A stretch of 64,000 nt of DNA. Origin: Epiperipatus broadwayi (Eukaryota > Onychophora > Udeonychophora > Euonychophora > Peripatidae). Both the position numbers and the translations under genes were made by a program. How positions within the stretch are numbered: the stretch's first letter is position 1; each line of letters begins with the position of its first letter. Location: NCBI GenBank assembly GCA_028023455.1, contig JAQFVV010012403.1, forward strand, positions 990,001 to 1,054,000, written 5' to 3'. The notes under the pieces were generated by a model that made no database searches, was not told the DNA's origin, and worked only from the letters and a program-made list of their open reading frames with translations. Below, in pieces: positions 11,268 through 21,850 of the stretch.

Positions 11268-12693
11268 ATTATATGCGTAGGTGTGTGTAAGCCTGTACAG
11301 TGTATATAATTCATGTTTATAAATAATGGGACTGCATTATAATTTTATATGCTGAACAATTAGAATTATAGGGGGAATACGAAGAACTGTGAACATTAGA
11401 CCCTACAATAATTTTAATTAAGATTTTGTTCGGAGCTTTGGCAAATTAATATTGAAGATAATCAAATAGAAATGATTCTCTAGAGCCATGAAACTTACTT
11501 TCTTGCTAATTCATTGACATACTCGGGTTAAAAAACGTATATAATTTGTTTGCCAAAAATAAAATTTTATTTCAAAGAACAGATGTGATTTGCAGGTATC
11601 ACTTAGACAATTCTAATATGGTACACGCATGGCTCTATCTTAGCAAAATCTAATTCATTTATTGCATTGGGAAACATAAACGAAAGTGATAAATACTCTG
11701 ATAGTATAAACAGTTTAAAACTGAAAGACTAACGTCGTCTTTTAAGGATCAACCTGTAATGGTTAATTAACGCTAATGGTATATCAATGAAGAATATCTT
11801 CTACTTCGATAAGAATAAAAAATATGTACTGTTTTTTGCTTAATTTAATATTTGAAGTTTACATTTATTTTTAAATTTCCTTATTTGCAATTCTGATTTT
11901 CTGTCATTTTTGTTTACCTTTATTTTTTCCTCGTCACTGTCAAAAATCCTCGTTCATTAGAATTTGGAAGATATGCTAATGAGAAAGTGATAAGAGAAAT
12001 CGCAACAGTAAATAATTTCTAAAAGTAAGTTTGGGATAGGGTGGCTGGTGTAAAAAAAAAAATTGGGGAGGGGGAGATACGATAATAGCAATAAATGGCA
12101 TTTCAACAGTAATTAAATCTTTTTTTCCTTCTGATAATTGATGGCAGCGATATCAGCTTTAAAAAATAAACAGGCAAAAGATTTAGATGAATTTTTTATC
12201 CGAGTGTTGATCGCAATTTTGGGGATTAAATCTCGCCAGAACACGATAAGGGATCTTTTGTTTGAGATACATAAATACGCAAACATACACTGCATTTCTA
12301 TATATGTTATATCGAAAGCTTTGCCAAAGTGATTTTATGTATATTTATAAGACAGACACATATAAATAAAATTAAACATTCTATAACAGTAATAACTCAC
12401 TGCAGAAGAAAGAGCTCTTCAATCTCTCTCCAAAGTTGAAAAGTGTAGCTAAGATATTAATCAATACCAAGTGGTAAGGGTTTAATTTTTAATTTTACTC
12501 TTTAGTAAAAAAAAAAAAAAAAAAGATATCCTTTTACTGACCAATAGTAAGATGATTCAGCTTAGTTGCTAATTGTTAGAAACCTAAAATCAAACTTTTA
12601 AAACTTGCTTGAATAATGTGTAAATAATTATTTATATTTTAATATAAATAATATCTTTTGTTTTGATATGAGAATATACAATTTAGAAAAAGC
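11268..12693. other. AT-rich non-coding stretch, nothing recognised
   Basis: Contains a short G-rich patch (GGGGAGGGGGAGA, about 12065) and a poly-A run at about 12508. The overlapping short frames around 12113-12332 on both strands show no family resemblance. Confidence 0.4.
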
Positions 12694-12936
12694 CTCATCA
12701 TTTTCACTTATTATCAGTCTACTACAGAATAAAGATCTCTCCAAGATTAATCCAGTTTCCCCACTCATAGTCTCTTTTCTCCATACTATACCAACAAATT
12801 TTCCTATTTCATCTACTGATCTCACATGTATTCTCATTTTAGGTCTTTTGAAATCACTTGGAATTCCACTCAAGATTTCAACTGTCCATTTTTTATTTCT
12901 TCTTCTAGTACTATATCTGGTCCAATAACATTTCAA
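12694..12936 (-). pseudogene. RTE-clade C-terminal fragment
   Basis: Minus-strand translation gives a degenerate version of the RTE tail: a KxWTVEILSGIPSDFKRP stretch, then VDEIGKFVGIVWR, then the 3' end near 12694 in a CATCATTTT context. It aligns with the equivalent region of the 38.6-kb and 48.9-kb copies. Only about the last 80 residues and the short 3' UTR survive, as expected of strong 5' truncation during target-primed reverse transcription. The plus-strand frame here is a shadow. Confidence 0.8.
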
Positions 12937-12970
12937 TTACTTGCATTATAATATGTTTTTAAAAATAACT

Positions 12971-13400
12971 TGATACTGATTTAGCATGCGATCATGGCCA
13001 TTTTGAATTCTAAGAACTGCCCAGAATTTCTGCTGACATATCCAAGCGATAAAAAAACATTGATTAACCTTGCAATTTTCATCAATAATTAAAAAATTAA
13101 AAACAAATTTCACAATTTGGATCAGAAATTAAAAAATCAAACCACATTTTCATACACCTACGCTTCATCTAATCACATACCTAAAACATAGTTACAATTT
13201 ATATCGATAATTCTAAAATTAAAGAGCAACTTTTGTACAATTATGCAATCATGACCATTCATTACAAAATCTCAATTTACACCAATAATTAAAGAACAGT
13301 ATGTGCTTATGGCCATTTTAAATTCTAAGAACCATTCAAAACCTCTGTTGACATATCCAAGTGATAAATGACATTGATGAAATGGTCGTGAGCACATACT
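12971..13400. repeat. Local direct repeat, about 80 bp, with a partial inverted echo
   Basis: ATGGCCATTTTGAATTCTAAGAAC near 12995-13018 recurs near 13310-13332, both followed about 20 bp later by TGACATATCCAAG-GATAA. A reversed version of the start (GGTCGTGAGCACATACT) lies near 13384-13400. The block is non-coding and moderately diverged. Confidence 0.65.
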
Positions 13401-13724
13401 AAATCAATACCAATAACTCCTCTGAACTTTTTTTTGAATCAGTTTTATAATAGACAATTAAGAGAAACATGGAAATTAAGATTCACAATTAAAAATAACT
13501 AGACCATAAAATAAAAGTAAAAGATCAAAAATGATGGTGGCAAAAACAGATGTCTGTACAATGGCCTTATTATAAGTTTAAAAAAAATCTAGACCAGCTT
13601 TTGACTCTAGTGCCATCTACCAGCATCTTCAGAAGTTACTGACTATTAGACACTTCATATTTAAATCCTCATCAATTTTCTTACTAAACTTACAGTAGGT
13701 GGTGCTAGAGGGAGTTGCTTTTGT

Positions 13725-13725
<1 letters not shown>

Positions 13726-13756
<31 letters not shown>

Positions 13757-13791
13757 GGGGGGGGGGGGGGGGGGGGGGGGGGGGTGGGGGG
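13726..13791 (+). repeat. 66-bp poly-G tract
   Basis: An almost pure G homopolymer interrupted only by T at 13756 and 13785, in otherwise very AT-rich DNA. It could form G-quadruplexes. Its length should be treated with caution, since homopolymers are error-prone. The minus-strand proline-rich frame across it is an artefact. Confidence 0.9.
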
Positions 13792-15528
13792 TTTATAATA
13801 ATGTGAAAGATGGGGAAATAAGTAATTTCTATTATTATTATTATCATAGATTTATGAAAATTTATAGTCATCTGCTGTTTAGTCCAGTACTAATTTGCAT
13901 CTAAATTTGAATATATTAGAACATATTTATGGTTAAAGAAAAGAATATTGTTTAATCAAGAATGTATCATTTTAGTCAATACCAATGAAAAAATTTGCTC
14001 ACCACATCTCATTCAAAAACTACAATATAACTTTTGCATTAATATTATGAAGTTCTGGATATATTATGTTTAATCCTAATTTAATTTCTGCCTTCATTCA
14101 ATCTCTAAGCGAACCATTTATAGTGATTAATATCTTGGCCAAAACGATGCACCAAAGTTGATCATTTGAATAAAAAAATTGGTTTTCCCATTAAAAGTTC
14201 CACATATTTTATACTGGGTTTTAGTTTTAACCTAAAAGTTTGGAATTTCAGACTGAATCATTTATCAGTGATAAAGTGGAATTGTCTAATACAGTGTCAA
14301 TCAAGGAAGCATAGCGTGAGAAGTTATTGTATTTAACAAACTTGACAAATAATATCCGCCTTTTAAAAGAAAGGTTTTGAATATATTAAAGTCATAATAA
14401 AATTTTATTTTTAATCTAAATATATCCCATGTATTTTTAGTGGTAACAGGATCAATTTAAGATATGGCTATTGTCTTACCTTTAGAATCATTATTTATAA
14501 TAAGAGCAGTTTTTTTTTTATTGTTGTAGTGAACTCATTCTGTCTGCTAACAGATTAAGTGAGTATATCAATTTTGTAAACTTGTCTTACATTAAAAATT
14601 CAATTTTAAATAAACCAGAAAGTACATAGCTATTGGTTTCTTGGGATGGCCCAACTTCATGTCTGCAAGAGCCATCTGTTAAAATTGAGATATATTCAAG
14701 TTTTTAAAATATTCAACAGCAGCAAATATTTGACACAATTTTTTAGTAATATAATTTATTAGTTGCACAAGATTATCAAGAGAACAAAATTAAGTAAGAA
14801 CAAAATCAAAAATATTTAATATTCTCATGTGATTATATCTGATTAGCAATAAACTAAAATTTGGCATATAATTTGTTAATAATGTTTCACAGCAGCAATA
14901 ATTCTGTAACATGTTACTTATTATTTGTGCTTGATATTTTGATTTTACAAAATTCATTGTTGAGTATAATTACATATATTGCTCAAAGAAGCAGAAATCA
15001 ATGTTCAAAAGTCAAATAAAAAAAACACCCTCAATGATGATGTTTAAATTAAAACTGTAGAAATGGCGCTCAAATAAAAATTTATCTGAAAAGTTTGAAC
15101 AATAAGTTATATTTCCAGAAAACAGAAACAACAAATCTGCTGAAGTTGATTATGTAAAGTCATAAACAATCATTACAAATTTGCAGCCATGAATAAAGCA
15201 TATATAATTTCAGAATAAAAATATATCATGCTAATATAAATTATATCATGGTTTTATTTCAAAAGGTTTTTGAACCACATTAGTCCATCTCCACATGTAA
15301 ATCATGAATTGGAAATGCCTGGTTTATTATAACTAATAACAACAAGTGGATAATTATCATAAGCTGTTCTACAGATTAGGTGACAAGATAAAAAGCTATC
15401 TTTCTCAAAAAAATTCTCTCTCAATTGTAATGCAGATAACCAATGTACTATATGTAGTTATAACTATAAATAGACAAATGGTAAAAATACATACAAATTT
15501 ATTTAAGCAGCAGAGATATCTACAGAGC
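13792..15528. other. AT-rich non-coding stretch, nothing recognised
   Basis: No repeat shared elsewhere and no plausible coding frame noticed. Confidence 0.4.
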
Positions 15529-15654
15529 ACAGTCTTGTATTTTTTTTGTGTCAAAGCATCGGTCGGGAAGCGAACCCACAAACATGGGACAACTGCTTGT
15601 AAGGAAGCTGTGCTGACCACTCAGCCACCAATGCTTAATACAGTCTTGTATTTT
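15529..15654 (-). mobile_element. tRNA-derived SINE with 15-bp target-site duplications
   Basis: Read on the minus strand: GCATTGGTGGCTGAGTGGTC (A-box type TGGCTGAGTGG), then GGGTTCGCTTCCCG (B-box type GGTTCGCTTCC), then GCTTTGACAC and an A-tract. Direct repeats ACAGTCTTGTATTTT flank it at 15529-15543 and 15640-15654, so this is a retrotransposed insertion by LINE machinery. The 5' and 3' segments GCATTGG and CGATGC can pair as in a tRNA acceptor stem. Likely transcribed by RNA polymerase III if active. Open frames over it are meaningless. Confidence 0.9.
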
Positions 15655-15772
15655 AAGGGGAATTTGCTAACATCTTTCCTCTGAACTTATTATATTAAGC
15701 AAACTCACAAATGTTCCGAGAGTGTTAATACAATGTTAATATTTATATGTTTTGTCTGCTCTTTGCAATTTA

Positions 15773-15835
15773 GCTCAGTGGTAAAATATTAGACTCTGGA
15801 ATTTGGGGTCCCAAGATTGACACACTGCTGGCACT
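15773..15835 (+). mobile_element. Possible decayed tRNA-like SINE head
   Basis: TAGCTCAGTGG resembles an A box. About 40 bp later, GGTCCCAAGATTGACAC is a weak B-box match. There is no poly-A tail or duplicated flank. It could equally be an old tRNA pseudogene or chance. Confidence 0.35.
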
Positions 15836-16329
15836 TATAGTGCCCAAACTTCTTGCTGAACTCTTGAGCAGTAAAACTATTTGAATATTACTCTTACTGT
15901 TTTGTCTTAATTAGTACACAATAGTTGTGTTGCTTATCTTTCAGTTATTATCAGTATTTTTTAACTTATTGTTTCTTAAAAAATTATTGTTGTTTTTTCT
16001 GAATAAAAAAATTATTTTTTTTATGATATTTGTAATAATGTCAAAACCTGGGTTAACAAAAAATCAATAATATCAGAATTATTTAAGAACTTACTAGAAA
16101 TATTCTGGATTTCTCAAATTTAGATTTTGGCAGTCTTATCTAAAGTTTCAATAAAGACTTTGCTTGTTATAGAATGAACATTGTGAGAAGGTATAAAAAT
16201 ATGTTGAATGTTTGTGTAATGACTATTCAACAAACACATCTCCAGTAATGCATCACATGACCAACAAATGTCACATGATCTTAGTTTACTTTGTGCAAGG
16301 AAATAGGCATGGATTAAAAAAAGTTTTTC

Positions 16330-16560
16330 AAATTTAGGCTGGTATCTTGATAGTTATAACAAAAAGTAAGTAAAAATGGCTGCTAAAGGAAAGGTGGTTT
16401 TAAATTCAAAGGTCCAAGTATATTGTTAAAAAAAAATCCAAAAAATTTCACTGATGAAAGCTATTAGACTGAAACTCATCTGGAGGTCTTGGGATAGAAT
16501 GGCATGGGATAAAAATATAATAAGTACCATTATCTGGCATCTATTGATTATTAAAGCTTA
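16330..16560 (-). mobile_element. Decayed family B element
   Basis: Matches the inverted unit of family B in order: AAATGGCTGCT, TCACTGATGAAAGC, a region like CAAGTCTGTGGATATTGGATGGG, then CTGGCATCTATTGATTA. Divergence is high and there is no second arm. Confidence 0.55.
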
Positions 16561-18310
16561 CACAAGATGGAAAGAGAGTCGGGAGAATAGAAGACTTTGT
16601 TAAGAAACTGATCTCCAGCTAATTATAAAAATGAAACAAAATCCGGATCAAATGACCAAACTAAAAACAATGCAGCCAACAAGTAAATAAACCAAAGGCA
16701 ATAATAATAATAAAAAAGATTTTATACAAGTTTGTACACTCCAGAAAAACTAGAATTTATTAGAGATAATTTTTTTAGATCGCGAAATGATAACTGATTA
16801 AATTGTATTAATTAAAAAACTGTAAACTCTCGTATTGAAATCATTTTGATGAATTTGGATGGATTAAGGCAAATGTAAAAATCAATTAATTAAAAGACAA
16901 ATTTTAAGTTAAGATCAAAATTAGAAATAACGATAAGAAATTAAAAACAATAGGAGAGAAAAAGATATATAACGTCACTCTCTCTACTATTAATTAGTTG
17001 GGGATGCAATTTTCTAGATCATTCATCAGCTCAGATTATTATTGTTTGAGAGCACCTCCAGTTGATTTTCCAGTTTAATTCCATTGTAGCAGAGATCTTG
17101 TGTCCATGTGCAGCTAAACTGGGCTGGTGGCAAAGTGTGCGTAAACAGATCCCATTGGGAAATGTTTTTGTAGCAGCCAGTGTGAAAGTAAATTGTGGGA
17201 ATTGAACATTACTGAACTGTTGAGATATTGTGGTTGCAGACTATTTGCTATTCAGATTATTTTTTTATGTGTATTTTTTCGCTGGTCACCCAGTCTTAGT
17301 TGGGGACACAGTACTTACAGTTTAAATTTATAAAGGAAATCATGTTGTCAACCAATATATAAAAATTCATCTTCAATGCCATCTTAACTTTGTTATTATG
17401 GCTAATCAAAGTGTAGGATCACAAACAGTATGCGGCAAATTCTATTATTAAAAATACAACATGAACATACAGGAAATGAATGCTTAATTAGAACCCACTA
17501 TAAATCATGGTAAACAAATGTATGTAGACTGAAGCAATGAAACATTCAATGAATGGAGTGCAAGGTTATACCTGCCAACCAAACATTTAACAAACTAATG
17601 ACATGTGTGTTCTATTTATTTTTATCTCTGGATATTGAATACGCTAAAGCTAAGCAAACAATAACGTTAGACTGTCCAGGTAAGTAAACTAACGAATCTA
17701 AACTAAAACTTTTCTATTGTTGAAAAATAAGAATATATTTTAAATTTAATGACGACTTTTATATTTAAGCCAAATCACTAATTTTAGAATTCGGTTATTA
17801 AAACGTTATTAAAACGATAGAAGCTTCTTTATTAACAACAAAAATAGCAATTATCAATGATTCTATATATGATAGTTTATATTAATTGCAAAATAAAATA
17901 CGGTTATTTTAAAGCTAAAATTCTAACAAGTTTTCATTAACTTAGCATGCTCAACTCTCGTGTTTATCTATGATTATTTTAAAAGATTATTCATATTAAA
18001 ATATTGTTATGGCGGTTCACAAGAAGTTCAAGCGCCTAAAGTAGACCTTACCCTTTAGAATCAGCCACTGCACTAAACCGTGCAGGGCATAAAAGAATAA
18101 TCAAATAACGTTATTGTTCGGAAGATCATCAGAAGTTTGAAAGCCGAAAATGACGCAGCTGTATTGTGATTCATTTTATCACTACGTCAAACCTTGCAGT
18201 CAATATAGTTTACGTTGTAGCAGTGAATAAAATATTGGTAGTAAGATATTTACTTTATTTAAAAAGTAAATATTTGAAATATGCATTCTTCATATATCTG
18301 GAGCTTAATT
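16561..18310. other. Non-coding stretch; 17.0-17.35 kb and 18.0-18.15 kb less AT-rich
   Basis: Two patches with more balanced composition were inspected for exons, tRNAs and shared repeats without a match. They might be unique regulatory or old repeat sequence; nothing more can be supported. Confidence 0.35.
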
Positions 18311-18750
18311 ATAAATATAGGGGATTTGAACCCAGACTTTCAAGTACCCGCCAACTATCCACACTATTTCATACCATTGACACACATGCAGAAAAAATAA
18401 ATAATCACATGGGCGTGGCAATAATATTGGCATCGACATGGGATTTGGGCTTTTCATCATTAGATTTTCAGTGGTATTGATGGCTGAAGAGTTGGAGGTT
18501 GGAGTAGATTGAAGCCTGTCTATTAGAGTATAAAGATTTTCTAATCTTAATATAAACTGAACACTGATTATATATATGTGTGGGAGATGATAATCTGGAC
18601 CAACTGATGAGTGCTGGTTTAACATAAAATACGAATATTGGCGATCATTTATCTTTTGTGCATGTGTGTGATCATGTGTTTCAGTGGTATGAGATAGTGT
18701 GGATAGTTGACGGGTATTTGAAAGTCTGAGTTCAAATCCCCTATATTTAT
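18311..18750. mobile_element. Family C foldback element with tRNA-like termini
   Basis: The left end (about 18315-18415) is the reverse complement of the right end (about 18650-18745). Both carry GGGATTTGAACC or its reverse GTTCAAATCCCC, a B-box-like motif, followed by AAAGTCTGAG, GATAGTGTGGATAGTTG and a CACACATGCA block. The right part also has GAAGCCTGTC and AACTGATGAGTGCTGG blocks that recur at 38.4-38.5 and 39.8-39.9 kb. No protein is encoded. Opposing frames (18166-18480 and 18305-18625) are by-products. Confidence 0.8.
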
Positions 18751-19260
18751 TTAAAAAGTTAACCAGTGCTAAAAACTAATTTTCTTCGTTTCTTTTTTTC
18801 TTTCTTGGAAAAAGTCTTTACAAGAAATTTATAATACAAAGCGACTCAATTAAAAGTTGATGATAAATTGAAAAATGAATAACAAGAAGTAGTCTGACTA
18901 GAAGTCGTAAACAATATGCAGATCAACTGTATCTAAAAATGAATTAAAGACAGTCTTCCTTTTTTTTGAAAATTCATCTGTCTGGAAACTTGCTTCAATT
19001 TAGATGGTTACATTAATGCTCTTTTTTAAATCAGAAAGGATCCTGTTTTGATGTTCAATTAATGTTTTTAGCAACAATCAAAATTTAATATTTATATATT
19101 GTAATGATCTAATAAAATCTGATCGAAAACAACAATTGCTGGAAAAGAAAATAAAATTAAAAATAGTTTATTTTTTTAAAAAAAACTGCCTGTGAATTGC
19201 AGAATTTATTAACATTTTAAATATCCTAAGCTTTAATATACCGTACATAAAGATAATCGA
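18751..19260. other. AT-rich non-coding stretch, nothing recognised
   Basis: No coding or repeat signal noticed. Confidence 0.4.
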
Positions 19261-19263
19261 ATG

Positions 19264-19345
19264 TCCCAGCACTCAGGAGGTCACGTGATGTTCGTCCACC
19301 GGAAGTGACAGTGTTGAATTTTTTCAGCGACCTCAATCTCACTGT
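19264..19345 (+). promoter_or_regulatory. Promoter-like cluster: E-box plus ETS site
   Basis: TCACGTGA (19281-19288), a palindromic CACGTG E-box, lies 10 bp before CCGGAAGTG (19299-19307), a strong ETS/GABP-type core, in a local patch of higher GC. This combination is common in TATA-less metazoan promoters. No coding exon is visible downstream within reach, so it is only a candidate. Confidence 0.35.
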
Positions 19346-20849
19346 ATTAAATCTTGCAAGGATATGACATTGATGATTTTTTCAGAAATGTTTTTATGTG
19401 GCTAATTTTTGACAATAGTCAAACTTCATTATAACTAATTCTATGAAGAACAAAGAAAAATCCATTATAATCAGGAAGAGTGAGGAAGAAATGGTGTAAA
19501 GTAAAAAAAAGTAAACAGTAATTAAAAAAGGGAAAGAAGATTTTAAAAACTTCAATTTGAAAAGCTTTATAATATGTATATATAAATTTAATATCAAATA
19601 CTTTTACCTAAAGTCAAATGGTTTATAATTAGAGAAGATATTATGACTGAACAAAATATAATGCTAAGAAATATTAACCTATTCATAGAACTAACAAGTC
19701 CAAAAATGTTGCTAAGATACTTCACAAGCTAGATTCACAAAGAAACATGTAAATGAACTTATAAACAATGTTCATTATTTACTATGTCTATGTCAATATA
19801 TTTTGTCAGACTGGCATTGATCTAACAGAAGCTGGACACCATTTACAAGTTCATTCAAGTGATTCAAAATAGATTGATATTCATATAAATAATTGTTTAG
19901 GAATATGACTTGTGAATTATTTTAATAATGTATTCCAATTTGTTTGTTCCATAAATATGTCTATCTTTTAATAATTATGGAGATTTAGCAGATTGCTAAA
20001 GTGTAGACTCGGAAAGTTTCAAAAATCATTCCCAACTCAATAACATCAAACAAAACTTATTGACAAAACAAGTCTAATTGAATGGAACTATTTAAAAATG
20101 CTTAATCTGCCCTTATAATGCTTGAATATCACATGACCCCCCAAGCAAGCATCTATATTACTTCTTTTAACTATTAGCCAAAAGATGAATGCCATTTTTC
20201 AACAATAACTTCTCTCTTCTCCAATGTTAAATCATTTCTCTTACACATTTTTATTGTGGGTTTGTGATAAGCATACATTTAGTAAATTCATGTAATATTT
20301 ACTTTTTTATTTGTTTATTAGACCTCTCATATGATGCCAAATGACCAGGATCAAGTTTCATTTCTTTTCTAAAAATCTCATAGAATGAGTCTATATCTTT
20401 TATCTTACTTTTATTATCTTATTTCTATGATTTTGGTTTGCTTTTTTTTATTCGATTATTTATATTGGGCAATAATTTAGGATGAAGTTGGTGACTTCCA
20501 TCATTTCAAGCTATGCACAATAAATTAATCATAGACCATCTCTAATTATTCTATGGTGAAAATTTTATAAATAGGCAGAACATCATTCATATGGTCTTCA
20601 GAAATCAATATCAACACAATGCAATTTGATAGTAGTAAATATTAAACATTTAATTTTATATCTGCCAAATCAATCTCTTTACAATAAGTCCCATTGGTTC
20701 AATAAAGTTTTTGATTGGTAAATTTAATAATTTAATACTCATGGGTAAAAAGCTCATATGTTCTGTAAATAAACTGAGCTATTTTTTTGGTCCTAAAATG
20801 AAGTTCTTACCATCATCATTTTACATAATAAATAGCTTATTCCAATTAT
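19346..20849. other. AT-rich non-coding stretch, nothing recognised
   Basis: Short frames only, such as the lysine/phenylalanine-rich minus frame at 19394-19597, which looks like AT-rich noise. Confidence 0.4.
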
Positions 20850-20985
20850 CTTCCCCTCTTTTCTTCCAATGCATAAGCTTGTAATTAAGACCCATAGAGG
20901 TCCCTACCTTCATATTTTCAACCACACATGTTTTAGGTGTATTGCCTTAGTAAATATTACTTACTTAATGTAGCAAATTGGTCAC
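20850..20985 (+). repeat. Dispersed repeat family E, plus copy
   Basis: Closely matches the reverse complement of about 58810-58925. Shared blocks are CCTCTTTTCTTC, TAAGCTTGT, TTAAGACC, AGAGGTCCCTACC and GCCTTAGTAAATATTACTTA. The GACC-TAGAGGTC portion can form a short hairpin. Both ends fade into unrelated sequence. Class unknown. Confidence 0.75.
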
Positions 20986-21223
20986 CTTTATAGTATTAAT
21001 ATAAGCCAGATGATTGTTATATTTGTTTCAATTGTTGGCAATATTCTAAGACAGCTGATAAAGGAAATTATCCCTGAAATGCATGTATAATGCAGTGATT
21101 TATCAATTTTTTATGTAGTATATATTACACAATGATTGGAGATGACATCTCCTTTGAAATGCTTATTTACATATGATTAAGTTTCAGTTAGAGTGATGTT
21201 TAGTAAATTCTAGACAATTTCAC

Positions 21224-21231
21224 TGACGTCA
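21224..21231. promoter_or_regulatory. Palindromic CRE octamer
   Basis: A perfect TGACGTCA. Isolated, with no adjacent promoter evidence; listed because perfect CREs are infrequent in DNA this AT-rich. Confidence 0.25.
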
Positions 21232-21591
21232 TTCATTCAGACATCGTAAATAGTAATTTAAAGTGAATGGTCTATCCTCACGCTTTCCTTGCCAGTACTT
21301 CAGATTTGCTCATATATAAGCATTTGAGTTGTAGGAATAAATGGATTCATTTTATTCCTGCATAAATACTATATCTTGTATTGGAAAGGAAAGTATTCAT
21401 TTATTATTAACACTTGCAAAGTGCATGCACAATTAGCTTGAAAGGCTGATATTTGAATGTAATCATTATTTCAAAAATCCAAATACTGAATGAAAATAAA
21501 AAATAAATTATAAATTTGAATTCATAAATTTTATGGAGACTCTGTTTGTGTGTTAATCATTTCGAAATTAGCCATTTCTTTAAGATGTGAT

Positions 21592-21850
21592 ATGTTGGAC
21601 TATTTCCATCATTTATGAGTAAATGTTGAATGTATTGAAAATTTTAAACTTTATTTAAACTTTCCAAATATAAACAACTTGTTAGTAATAACACACAAAT
21701 AGACAATACAGGTTAGTAATTACACAACATTTCAAGTAGTATTATATTCTCCATTCTTCTTCAGGTGTTTCTGGCCTATATGCACAGTGACAATATTCGC
21801 ATAGAAGTTGAACTCACACCTTTAGATTCTGTCAAAGGCCACCTTCAGAC
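21592..21850. mobile_element. Family A element, copy 3 (one terminus only)
   Basis: Begins with GTTGGACTATTTCCATCATT and keeps the internal order of family A: TTAGTAATA, AACATTTCAAG, TCTTCTTCAGGTGT, CAGTGACAATA and the weak reversed B-box region GTTGAACTCACACC. The right inverted terminus is missing or diverged past recognition. Confidence 0.7.

Noticed and set aside
13629-13871. Minus-strand proline-rich open frame
   Set aside because: It is simply the complement of the poly-G tract; no start context or domain.
15346-15684. 112-codon plus-strand frame
   Set aside because: It runs through a SINE and both of its target duplications; no protein family resemblance.
18166-18480. 104-codon plus-strand frame
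   Set aside because: Covers the end of a family C foldback and AT-rich flank; no domain.
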